6,926 nucleotides of DNA from Rhodospirillales bacterium (GCA_903644035.1 CAHJXG010000323.1:1-6926); one strand, 5' to 3'; shown: positions 1 through 5,585, counted from the first letter of the stretch. The notes: generated from the letters alone by a model not told the origin. A program made the numbers and translations.

Positions 1-807
1 GCCGCGAAGGCCGCGCTGCTGCCGCAGGTCGCGCGCATCGTGGCCGTCGCCAGCGGCAAGGGCGGCGTCGGCAAGTCCACGACCGCGGTGAACCTCGCGG
101 TCGCCCTGGCGCAGCAGGGCCATCGCGTCGGCCTGCTGGACGCCGACATCTACGGTCCCAGCCTGCCGCGCATGTTGGGCGTGGATCGCAGGCCCGAGAC
201 GCGGGACGGCATGATGGTGCCGCTGCAGGCCTGGGGCCTGTCCGCCATGTCGATCGGCTTCCTGGTCGATCCCGACACGGCGATGATCTGGCGCGGCCCG
301 ATGGTGATGGGCGCCCTGGAGCAGATGATGGGCCAGGTGCATTGGGGCGCGCTCGACATCCTGATCGTCGACATGCCGCCCGGCACCGGCGACGCGCAGC
401 TCACGATGGCGCAGCGGGTGACGCTGAGCGGCGCCGTGATCGTCTCGACGCCCCAGGACATCGCGCTGATCGACGCCCGCCGCGGGGTGCGCATGTTCGA
501 GAAGACGCTGGTGCCGGTGCTGGGCCTTATCGAGAACATGAGCGTGTTCTGCTGCCCCAACTGCGGCCACCGGACCGAGCTGTTCGGCCATGGCGGGGCC
601 AGGCGGGAGGCGGAGGCGCTTGGCATCCCGTTCCTGGGCGAAGTCCCGCTGCTGCTGGACATCCGCACCACGTCGGACGCCGGCACGCCCATCTGCGCCG
701 CCGCCCCCGACAGCCCGGCGGCGCACGCCTTCGCCGCCATCGCGCGCCGGGTCTGGGACGGGCTGGCGGTCAAGCCGCCGGCGGCGCCCCGCATCGTGGT
801 GGATTGA
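1..807 (+). CDS. apbC: Mrp/ApbC-family P-loop ATPase, iron-sulfur cluster carrier (5' partial)
   Basis: The reading frame is open from base 1, so the start and the N-terminal domain (usually a DUF59-like region in bacterial Mrp) lie outside the window. The GTG at 40 is internal. The visible part begins with AAKAALLPQVARIVAVAS, then the deviant Walker A GKGGVGKST (codons around 55-81), DADIYGPSLPRMLG, the Walker B-like DILIVDMPPGTGD (about 355-393), and STPQDIALIDARRG. The CPNC pair at 553-564 is the CxxC that bridges a [4Fe-4S] cluster between two subunits in this family. Known family role: an ATP-dependent cytosolic scaffold or carrier that delivers Fe-S clusters to apoproteins. The C-terminus ends in a short proline/alanine tail. 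The Rieske oxygenase starts 12 bases after the TGA, which suggests co-transcription. Family assignment is secure; the choice of apbC over mrp as the name is convention. Confidence 0.95.
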   Translation, partial: AAKAALLPQVARIVAVASGKGGVGKSTTAVNLAVALAQQGHRVGLLDADIYGPSLPRMLGVDRRPETRDGMMVPLQAWGLSAMSIGFLVDPDTAMIWRGPMVMGALEQMMGQVHWGALDILIVDMPPGTGDAQLTMAQRVTLSGAVIVSTPQDIALIDARRGVRMFEKTLVPVLGLIENMSVFCCPNCGHRTELFGHGGARREAEALGIPFLGEVPLLLDIRTTSDAGTPICAAAPDSPAAHAFAAIARRVWDGLAVKPPAAPRIVVD

Positions 808-815
808 GGAGAACG
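806..815 (+). promoter_or_regulatory. Ribosome binding site deciding the TTG start of the Rieske gene
   Basis: GAGGAGAACG follows directly on the stop of the Mrp-like gene and contains AGGAGA at 807-812. That places a strong Shine-Dalgarno sequence about 7 bases before the TTG at 820. The next in-frame ATG (859) has no comparable site and would cut into the conserved start of the Rieske domain (LRGFWYLAV). This supports TTG initiation and translation from a shared message. Confidence 0.7.
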
Positions 816-819
816 AGCA

Positions 820-1881
820 TTGCACTCTGACGTGAAGGCCGGGGACGCGACCGACGGGATGCTGCGCGGTTTCTGGTACCTCGCGGTCTCGGCGAGCCGG
901 CTCAAGCCGGGCCGGACGCATCCCGTCACCCTGCTCGGCGAGGACCTGCTGCTGGGACGCCGGGCCGACGGGTCGGTGTTCGCGGTCAGCGACGCCTGCC
1001 CGCACCGCGGCATGCCGATGCGCCACGGCTCGTTCGACGGGCAGACGCTGCGCTGCTGCTACCACGGCTGGGCGTTCCGCAGCGACGACGGCTGCTGCAC
1101 CGAGATCCCGTCGCTGGCGCCCGAGGACCGCACCGACCCGGCCCGGTTTCGGCTTCGCACCTACCCGGCGCGGGACGTGCAGGGCAACATCTGGGTCCAT
1201 GTCGGCGCGGCCGGGGCGGAGCCGGGTCCGGTGCCGACCGTGCCGGGCTTCGAGGGCCGGGCGCCGCAGGTCACGACGACGATGCGCTTTCCCTGCGGCG
1301 TCGATCTCGCCGCCTGGGGCTTCTTCGATCCCGGCCACCCGGCCTTTGTCCACACCTCGCGCTGGTGGAAGAAGGATCCGGCGTCCCGGCTGCGCCAGAA
1401 GGCCAAGGGGTTCGAACCCGAGGGCATGGGCTTCCGTATGCTGCGCCATCACCTCAAGGAGGGCGCCAATCCCTATCGCCTGCTGGGCCGCAACGTGCGG
1501 ATCGACATCGGCATCCAGCTGCCGGGCGTGCGGATCGAGCACATCGAGGGCGACCGACACTCCGCCTGCGTGCTCGCCGCGGCGACCCCGGTGACGGCGA
1601 CGGAGACGGATGTTCACTATTGTGTGTATTGGACCGTGCCGTGGCTCGCGCCGCTCCGCCCGGTCGCGGCATGGATGGCGCGGGACTTCCTCAACCAGGA
1701 CCGCGAGGTGGCGGAGCGCCTGACCGGCAACCCGGCCCTGCCCGCGCCGCTGTTCGTCGGCGACCCGGACGCGCAGGTGCGCTGGTATCAGCGGTTGAAG
1801 AAGGAGTACCTGGCGGCGCGGGAGGAGGGCCGGGCGTTCGTCAACCCGCTGCGGGCGCAGACGCTGCACTGGCGGAGCTAG
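820..1881 (+). CDS. Rieske [2Fe-2S] non-heme iron oxygenase, alpha-subunit type
   Basis: A 353-residue protein with TTG start. The Rieske domain is at about residues 18-130, with ligands C60-x-H62 and C79-x2-H82 (CPHRGMP ... RCCYHGW). The C-terminal catalytic domain carries the mononuclear iron motif D170-x2-H173-x4-H178 (FFDPGHPAFVHTSRWW). Both metal sites are intact, so an active mono- or dioxygenase of the phthalate/vanillate-oxygenase-like group is expected. Such enzymes take electrons from a ferredoxin or reductase to the Rieske cluster and then to Fe(II). No reductase, ferredoxin or beta subunit is visible in the window, so the partner must be elsewhere. The substrate cannot be told from the sequence; the DPGH-x4-H style also occurs in oxygenases acting on large hydrophobic or ring substrates. 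The last 41 bases overlap the opposite-strand rbsK-like gene. The upstream Mrp-like carrier is probably in the same operon. Confidence 0.93.
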   Translation: MHSDVKAGDATDGMLRGFWYLAVSASRLKPGRTHPVTLLGEDLLLGRRADGSVFAVSDACPHRGMPMRHGSFDGQTLRCCYHGWAFRSDDGCCTEIPSLAPEDRTDPARFRLRTYPARDVQGNIWVHVGAAGAEPGPVPTVPGFEGRAPQVTTTMRFPCGVDLAAWGFFDPGHPAFVHTSRWWKKDPASRLRQKAKGFEPEGMGFRMLRHHLKEGANPYRLLGRNVRIDIGIQLPGVRIEHIEGDRHSACVLAAATPVTATETDVHYCVYWTVPWLAPLRPVAAWMARDFLNQDREVAERLTGNPALPAPLFVGDPDAQVRWYQRLKKEYLAAREEGRAFVNPLRAQTLHWRS

Positions 1882-2752
1882 CCCGGTCCGTCTCCGCGGC
1901 GGTCGGCAGGCTGTTCTGCGACCCGGCGCGGCTGCAGCACAGTCCGGCCGCGACGCCGGCACGGGCCATCGCGTCCGCCATCCCCATGCCGCGGTCGAGC
2001 GCCGCGGCCAGCACGCCGGTGAAGCAGTCGCCCGCCGCCGTGGTGTCCACGACCTTGATCGGATGGGCCGCGATGTGGCCGGCGGACTCCCGGCTGGCCC
2101 ACTCGGAGCCATGCTCGCCGAGCGTCCGCACGATGCCGATCCCGAGCGCCGCGTGCAGCCCGGCGGCGTCGGGGCTCGTGCCGTGCTGGGCGGCCAGCCA
2201 CTCGGCCTCCGTCTCGTTCACGATCAGCACGTCCAAGGCGGCGAGCGCATCGGCGTCGAGCGGGCCGGCCGGGGCCAGGTTCAGGACGATGCGCGCCCCG
2301 CCGGCGCGGGCGCGGCGGATCAGGACGGCGATCTGCTGCGGGTCGGTCTCCCGCTGCAGCACCAGCGTCGTGCCGGGGGCGAGCAGCGCGTCCTCCACCT
2401 GATCGGCGCGGGCCAGCAGGTTGGCGCCCGATCCCACCGCGATCAGGTTGCGCCCGGCCGCATCCGTGCAGATCGCCGCGCACCCGGTGGCCAGGTCGCC
2501 ACGGGACACGCGGGACAGGTCCACGCCGTCCGCCTGCAAGGTCGCGAGCGCCGCGTCCGCCAACGCGTCCGGCCCGACGCAGCCCACCATGATGACGGTG
2601 GCGCCGTCCCGCGCGGCGGCGGCGGCCTGGTTCGCGCCCTTGCCGCCGGGTTCGAGGCGTGTGGTCGGACCGAGCACCGTCTCCCCAGGGCTGGGCAGGT
2701 GGCCGAGCGCGAAGATCAGGTCGAGGTTGATGGACCCGAACACGACGATCAT
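1841..2752 (-). CDS. rbsK: Ribokinase-like PfkB carbohydrate kinase
   Basis: 303 residues, normal for ribokinases. It opens with MIVVFGSINLDLIF, the N-terminal substrate-binding strand with the ribokinase-type NxDL. PfkB signature 1 is GGKGANQA (36-43). The NETE motif (179-182) corresponds to the conserved NxxE that helps bind Mg-phosphate. VRTLGEHG (208-215) precedes the nucleotide-binding region, and signature 2 DTTAAGD (236-242) carries the anion hole and catalytic base D242. The C-terminal RAGSQNSLPT matches the ribokinase ending, followed by a low-complexity Ala/Ser tail that lies antisense to the Rieske gene. The predicted reaction is ATP-dependent phosphorylation of ribose, or a related sugar or nucleoside, in the cytosol. 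No ribose transporter genes are nearby, so the substrate is less certain than the fold. It lies downstream of thyX, separated by 42 bases of repeated start/stop sequence, and is probably translated by coupling. The ATG at 2752 is supported by the motif at its very N-terminus. Confidence 0.9.
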   Translation of the reverse strand: MIVVFGSINLDLIFALGHLPSPGETVLGPTTRLEPGGKGANQAAAAARDGATVIMVGCVGPDALADAALATLQADGVDLSRVSRGDLATGCAAICTDAAGRNLIAVGSGANLLARADQVEDALLAPGTTLVLQRETDPQQIAVLIRRARAGGARIVLNLAPAGPLDADALAALDVLIVNETEAEWLAAQHGTSPDAAGLHAALGIGIVRTLGEHGSEWASRESAGHIAAHPIKVVDTTAAGDCFTGVLAAALDRGMGMADAMARAGVAAGLCCSRAGSQNSLPTAAETDRASSASAASAPAAG

Positions 2753-2775
2753 GCGTGCTTCGCGACGACAATCAT
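2749..2775 (-). other. Mini-ORF 2, MIVVAKHA, ATGA-overlapped at both ends
   Basis: The ATG (2775-2773) overlaps the stop of mini-ORF 1 as ATGA, and its own TGA (2751-2749) overlaps the rbsK ATG (2752-2750) in the same way. A GGAG sits about 5 bases before its ATG. The copy of this element before the rbsK ATG reads GAAG, a weaker ribosome site. That would make rbsK more dependent on reinitiation. Translation is inferred from the sequence geometry only. Confidence 0.5.
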
Positions 2776-2798
2776 GCGCGCTCCGCGACGACGATCAT
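2772..2798 (-). other. Mini-ORF 1, [12 protein letters not shown]-overlapped with the thyX stop
   Basis: The ATG (2798-2796) overlaps the thyX TGA (2797-2795) as ATGA. The frame runs 8 codons, MIVVAERA, to the TGA at 2774-2772. The peptide is an out-of-frame echo of the rbsK start MIVVF, created by the 23-bp repeat. A ribosome finishing thyX could restart here. Whether it is translated is inference; its likely role would be relaying ribosomes, not making a functional peptide. Confidence 0.5.
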
Positions 2799-3730
2799 GC
2801 GCGCCCCAGCGTGTCCATCAGCTCCGCCCACTCGCGCTTGGACAGGCCGCTGCCGGGCTGATCGACGGGATCGCCGGCCAGCAGGCGGCGCACGACCGCG
2901 AGCATCTGCGCCGACAGGGTCGCGGCGCCCATGCGGTAGTCCAGGAACGCCTGGAACGTCTGGGGCACCCAGGCGCGCACGGTGTCCAGCATCGCGTCGG
3001 CGTAGGCGCGGATCTCGAACTGCGCATGGCTGTCGGCGCGGAGCGACAGGAAGCCCAGCAGGTTGTGCAGGTCGGCTTTCCAGTACCATTGCGTATAGGT
3101 GTTGAGCGTCAGGTTCATCCGCGCGAGCTCCCGCGCCAGCCCGCGACGCCCGGGGTCCGCCGGCTCGCCATCCGCGCCCTCGTTCAGCATGTGGGCATAG
3201 TGGTCGTAGGTCAGCGTGGCGTCGTGCCGGAGCATGTCGAGCACCGCGGCGGCCTCCTCTCCCTCCAGCACGGCGCCGCGGCCCTGGCGGTTGCTGCTGC
3301 TCTGCGCCGCCAGGTGCTCGGGCGCGGGCAGGTAAAACTCGCGGTCAAGGATGCTGTAGCGGGCGGAGTACTCGTTCACGTTCGCCATCCGGTGCCGGAT
3401 CCACTGCCGCGCCACGAAGATCGGCAGCTTCACGTGATACTTGATCTCGCACATCTCGAACGGCGTGCTGTGGCGGTGCCGCATCAGATAGCGGATCAGC
3501 CCGGCGTCCTCGCTCACCCGCCTGGTGCCGCGGCCATAGCTCACGCGCGCCGCCTGCACCACGGCGGCATCGTCGCCCATGTAGTCGATCACCCGGACGA
3601 ATCCGTGGTCCAGCACCGGCAGCGCGCCATAGAGCATGTCCTCCAGCGCGGGCACGGTGGCGCGCCGGGTGGGCGCGGCGGCCTGCCGCTGCGAATCGAT
3701 CTCGGCCTGCTGTTCGTGGGTCAGTCGCAT
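2795..3730 (-). CDS. thyX: FAD-dependent thymidylate synthase ThyX
   Basis: 311 residues, typical of the longer alphaproteobacterial ThyX. The signature RHR-x7-S is at 112-122 ([15 protein letters not shown]). RHSTPFE (86-92) and the [34 protein letters not shown] region (212-245) supply FAD and dUMP contacts, including the arginine of the LxLR segment. The enzyme converts dUMP to dTMP using methylene-tetrahydrofolate and NADPH with a flavin, replacing ThyA. The ATG at 3730 is the longest possible start: an in-frame TAG lies at 3742-3740, and a GGGGCG sits a few bases before the ATG. The gene is divergent from ssrA with only about 45 bases between them, and it is followed by rbsK through the repeat junction. 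Some positions in the conserved helix (LTLNTYT, LLGFL) differ from the commonest residues, but the key residues are present. Confidence 0.97.
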   Translation of the reverse strand: MRLTHEQQAEIDSQRQAAAPTRRATVPALEDMLYGALPVLDHGFVRVIDYMGDDAAVVQAARVSYGRGTRRVSEDAGLIRYLMRHRHSTPFEMCEIKYHVKLPIFVARQWIRHRMANVNEYSARYSILDREFYLPAPEHLAAQSSSNRQGRGAVLEGEEAAAVLDMLRHDATLTYDHYAHMLNEGADGEPADPGRRGLARELARMNLTLNTYTQWYWKADLHNLLGFLSLRADSHAQFEIRAYADAMLDTVRAWVPQTFQAFLDYRMGAATLSAQMLAVVRRLLAGDPVDQPGSGLSKREWAELMDTLGRA

Positions 3731-3763
3731 GACACGCCCCTAGCATTTTGCCGCGCGAACGCC

Positions 3764-3769
3764 TATCTT
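3764..3769 (+). promoter_or_regulatory. Possible -10 element of the ssrA promoter
   Basis: TATCTT lies about 7 bases before the place where the acceptor half of the tmRNA should begin (near 3775). No convincing -35 sequence is visible 16-18 bases upstream. The site lies in the short divergent gap between thyX and ssrA. Assigned by position and a partial match only. Confidence 0.25.
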
Positions 3770-3855
3770 CGGTGTGCTGTAACAACGGCTATGGTGATAA
3801 ACGGCAGTTGGAATAAGCGTTGTGGACCCGGGGGCAGTGCCCGGCGCCTCCACCA

Positions 3856-3882
3856 GTTCCGCCCGATGGTCTCGGGGGATAT
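3856..3882 (+). other. Intervening segment of permuted tmRNA, expected to be excised
   Basis: This stretch lies between the encoded CCA of the acceptor half and the GGGGGCG that opens the coding half. It folds as a hairpin CCCGA-TGGTC-TCGGG (3862-3876). In permuted tmRNAs this loop is removed during maturation to leave two RNA chains; exact processing sites cannot be read from the sequence. Confidence 0.7.
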
Positions 3883-3966
3883 GGGGGCGACACAGGCTCG
3901 ACACGCGTAGTAAAGACCTGCCTTTTGCCCGGCATGATACCGCCGTTATCGGGTCATATCACAAGT

Positions 3967-4005
3967 GCCAATGACAATCATGAGGCGCTCGCCGTCGCTG
4001 CGTAA
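3967..4005 (+). other. tmRNA proteolysis-tag reading frame, ANDNHEALAVAA
   Basis: The resume codon GCC (3967) is followed by codons for NDNHEALAVAA and the stop TAA (4003-4005). With the alanine carried by the charged tmRNA the full tag would be A-ANDNHEALAVAA. The ANDN start and the LAVAA hydrophobic end match alphaproteobacterial tags recognised by ClpXP and other proteases. An A at position -4 before the resume codon agrees with the known requirement for correct frame setting. Confidence 0.9.
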
Positions 4006-4026
4006 GCAGAGATAGGCGCGGTTCGG

Positions 4027-4052
4027 GGGGGCACCGGGCAACAGAAGCCCCC
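4027..4052 (+). terminator. Possible ssrA 3' hairpin or terminator
   Basis: GGGGGC (4027-4032) can pair with GCCCCC (4047-4052) across a 14-base loop, followed by TCACTTTCC. The T-run is poor, so it may be a weak terminator or a structural element near the 3' end of the tmRNA coding half. It also lies between the ends of the convergent ssrA and lipoprotein genes. Confidence 0.4.
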
Positions 4053-4067
4053 TCACTTTCCGCGGAA

Positions 4068-4451
4068 TCAGCGGCCCGTGTAGCGGATGGCCTGGCCCTC
4101 GCCGGAGATCTGCGACCACGACACCAGGCCGACTCCCTGTTGCCCATAGCGGACGTTGATCACCGCATCGGCGTCGAGTTCGGCCGCGCGCTTGCGCAGG
4201 TCGCTGTCCACGTCCGCGTTCGTGGGAACCTTGCCGAAAATCGTGATCTGGCGCGCGGTCGCCGTCATGTTCTCCAACACCACGTGCGGCCGGCTCGTGC
4301 CCGCCGTCGTGACGGGGATCGGACCCGCAGCCCGGCCGCTTCCGGACCGGGCAGCAATGGTGCCGACATTGCGCGGCCCTTCGGCAATGCGGGCCGGGTC
4401 CGAGGCGCACCCGGCCAGGATCAAGGCGGCGAGTAGGATCGTCCTGTGCAT
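4068..4451 (-). CDS. Small predicted lipoprotein, unknown function
   Basis: 127 residues from the ATG at 4451, chosen because it begins the signal peptide directly (MHRTILLAALILAGCAS) and has AAGGA about 9 bases before it. An ATG further upstream at 4526 would add 25 residues in front of the signal. The lipobox LAGC ends at C15, giving a diacylglyceryl-modified N-terminus. The +2 residue is alanine, so outer-membrane sorting is expected. After a Gly/Ser/Ala-rich linker, residues 55-127 form a compact domain with KVPTNADVDSDLRKRAAELDADAVINVRY. That helix plus ADAVINVRY strand recalls YbjQ/DUF74-like small domains, but this is pattern memory only. No catalytic residues can be named. It is convergent with ssrA and lies next to an insertion sequence on its upstream side. 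Confidence 0.82.
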   Translation of the reverse strand: MHRTILLAALILAGCASDPARIAEGPRNVGTIAARSGSGRAAGPIPVTTAGTSRPHVVLENMTATARQITIFGKVPTNADVDSDLRKRAAELDADAVINVRYGQQGVGLVSWSQISGEGQAIRYTGR

Positions 4452-4603
4452 CGCAAGCTTTCCTTCAAGGATTTCTACGAAGAGCCGGTCTCTGCGGGGT
4501 GGCTCGAAGCTTTCAGCCCGCAGCATATTGTCGCTGCGTCACCAGGGATAGGTGCAGTCCGGAGCACCACGCAACGGAGGCCGCCCCACCACTTTCAATC
4601 CTC

Positions 4604-4633
4604 GGTGGCTCTTACTGGGTTCCGGGGTGGTGA
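4604..4633 (+). repeat. Left terminal inverted repeat of the IS1595-type element
   Basis: It starts GGTGGCTCTTACTGGG and ends GGGGTGGTGA. It pairs with 5385-5414 in inverted orientation, with differences only at positions 12 (C against T) and 27 (G against T). The transposase stop codon lies 8 bases inside it. Confidence 0.92.
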
Positions 4634-4640
4634 TGGGTCC

Positions 4641-5299
4641 TTACGCAACCAAGCCGGCGATCAAGGCACTGAGCAGGGCTTTGCCACGTCGGCGCGCGTT
4701 GTGCACGAACTGGAAGAAGCCGAGGTACCAGGCCAAGGATGGGCGGCTTGTCTTTCTCCAGCGTGCCGCGGCCCGGCGCGCCTGCCAGCCTGCGGCGCCG
4801 CCCGAGCCGCCCCTTTTGGCCACTTCGTCCGGCTGGCCCTTGTGCCCGACCACGACGTAGACCTCGTCGACCTCCATCTCGCCTTGCGGTTCCACCGCCG
4901 GCGCTTTGGCGACCAACCCGGCGCGCAGCCGCTCCGTCATCGCCTGCGTGTCCGAAGCATCCAAGCCCAGCTCCAGGGCGACCTGCCGGTTCGAGAGGTT
5001 TAGGCCCATGACGTAGAGATACACAACCCACACGCGCCGCGGCTGGTGGTGCCCGGCCAACACCGTTCCGGTCAGATCGTCGAAGCGCCCCGCGCACGCC
5101 GTGCAGCGGTAGCGCTGGCGGCAGGGCTGCGTGTCGTCATGGCCGTCCCGGCGCAAACCTTCGGTTTCGCTAGGATAACGGCGCCGCTGCCGCACACGGC
5201 GCAGCGTACGCCCTCCGGCCAGCGGTGCTGGCGTACCAGCGCAAAGCACTTGGCCTCGTCGACCAGGCCCGAAAGGTTGGCCAAGTCGAATGCGACCAT
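4641..5299 (-). pseudogene. IS1595-type transposase, frameshifted and internally deleted
   Basis: Three segments in two frame changes make one recognisable protein. Segment 1 (from ATG 5299) gives MVAFDLANLSGLVDEAKCF ... CAVCGSGAVI, the first half of the zinc ribbon. Near 5160 the frame changes to RRDGHDDTQPCRQRYRCTAC, FDDLTGTVLAGHHQP, YVMGLNLSNRQVA and GEMEVDEVYVVVGHKG, which includes the first catalytic Asp of the DDE site. Near 4810-4820, at AAAAGGGG, the frame changes again to RRRRLAGAPGRGTLEKDKPPILG. Directly after that (about 4725-4735) the C-terminal YLGFFQFVHNARRRGKALLSALIAGLVA follows in yet another frame. The region between, which carries the remaining catalytic acidic residues in intact homologues, is missing. 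The protein cannot be active. Confidence 0.88.
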
Positions 5300-5384
5300 G
5301 ACAAAAGCTCCTCGCGCAAGCAGGTCAGCTACTCCCGCGCCTGCTCACGCACCAGACTTCATCAGCCCCCAACCAGCCCCAGCC

Positions 5385-5414
5385 TCAACACCCCGGAACC
5401 CAATAAGAGCCACC
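5385..5414 (-). repeat. Right terminal inverted repeat of the IS1595-type element
   Basis: Reverse complement begins GGTGGCTCTTATTGGG and ends GGGGTGTTGA, 28/30 identical to the left end. About 85 bases separate it from the transposase ATG at 5299; that leader has a short inverted GCAGG/CCTGC pair but no clear promoter. Confidence 0.92.
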
Positions 5415-5491
5415 TTTGCAAGGCAGATGGCGAGCTTTCAACGTCCTATGACGTTGTCCTGGTCTCGGAAATGTCCATCGGGGAACGTTGC

Positions 5492-5507
5492 AAGGCTAGC
5501 GAGCCTT
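5492..5507 (-). terminator. Hairpin downstream of the Crp/Fnr-type gene, possible terminator
   Basis: AAGGCT-AGCG-AGCCTT is a perfect 6-bp stem with a 4-base loop, about 80 bases past the stop of the regulator on the - strand. No run of T follows on either strand, so it is a weak candidate at best. The rest of 5415-5585 shows no gene. Confidence 0.3.
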
Positions 5508-5585
5508 CTCAGGTCTGCTTGACGCTTCTGCTTCTTGCTGGCCAAACCGGCAACGCTGGGCAAGGCGCCGCGAATAGGACGAAGA

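Larger units (their letters stand above)
2742..2807. repeat. 23-bp tandem repeat, nearly three copies, at the thyX-rbsK junction
   Basis: Copies lie at 2742-2764, 2765-2787 and 2788-2807 (the last partial, 20 bases). Each begins ACGACRATCATGCG on the + strand, and the CATG cores are at 2750, 2773 and 2796, exactly 23 bases apart. The array contains the rbsK start codon in the first copy and the thyX stop codon in the third. Copies 1 and 2 differ at a few bases. Read on the - strand, every copy carries a GCATGATYGTCGT block, which is the first codons of rbsK. The array therefore looks like tandem duplication of an original thyX/rbsK ATGA overlap. No spacers are present, so this is not a CRISPR array. 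Confidence 0.93.
3775..4060 (+). ncRNA. ssrA: tmRNA, circularly permuted two-piece type (ssrA)
   Basis: The acceptor half comes first (about 3775-3855). It has a T-arm-like stem-loop (CCGGG/CCCGG at 3828-3844), acceptor strand CGCCTCC (3845-3851), A73 and an encoded CCA (3853-3855). A 27-base spacer follows, then the coding half opening with GGGGGCG (3883-3889). This pairs with CGCCTCC over seven positions, including a G3-U70 pair, the alanyl-tRNA synthetase identity element. It continues with the D-loop-like ACACAGGCTCGACA. CTGCC (3918-3922) can pair with GGCAG (3803-3807), as expected for the inter-piece helix. The tag frame ANDNHEALAVAA runs from 3967 to 4002 with TAA at 4003. A hairpin CTGC-GTAA-GCAG (3998-4009) holds the stop codon in its loop, as in tmRNA helix 5. 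Known role: with SmpB it rescues stalled ribosomes and tags proteins for proteolysis. The 5' and 3' limits are estimates. Confidence 0.93.
4604..5414 (-). mobile_element. IS1595-family insertion sequence, internally deleted and inactive
   Basis: The element is bounded by 30-bp terminal inverted repeats that match at 28 of 30 positions and encloses a transposase of the IS1595 type on the - strand. It is about 811 bp, shorter than a complete element of this kind because the transposase has lost its middle. The bases outside the two ends (left CAATCCTC, right TTTGCAAG) do not form the direct repeat of about 8 bp expected after insertion. It separates the lipoprotein gene from the Crp/Fnr-type regulator and shows no obvious coding cargo. 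Confidence 0.88.

Noticed and set aside
150..1013. 287-aa open frame on the - strand
   Set aside because: It lies antisense to the Mrp-like gene and the start of the Rieske gene, with Ser/Arg/Pro-rich composition and no known motif.
2742..2807. CRISPR-like array
   Set aside because: The 23-bp copies are directly adjacent with no spacers and include the ends of two genes.
2063..3910. 615-aa open frame on the + strand
   Set aside because: It runs antisense through well-supported rbsK and thyX and into ssrA, has an Arg/Gly/His-rich composition typical of antisense frames in GC-rich DNA, and shows no recognisable domain.
3820..4005. 61-aa protein ORF
   Set aside because: It crosses the tmRNA acceptor stem and spacer; only its last 12 residues are meaningful, as the tmRNA tag frame.
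3946..4410. 154-aa open frame on the - strand
   Set aside because: It overlaps the lipoprotein gene in another frame and the ssrA 3' part; the lipoprotein frame has the signal peptide and ribosome site.
4552..4603. Extension of the insertion sequence beyond the left inverted repeat
   Set aside because: Similarity between the two ends stops sharply at 4604 and 5414; the outer flanks share nothing beyond chance.
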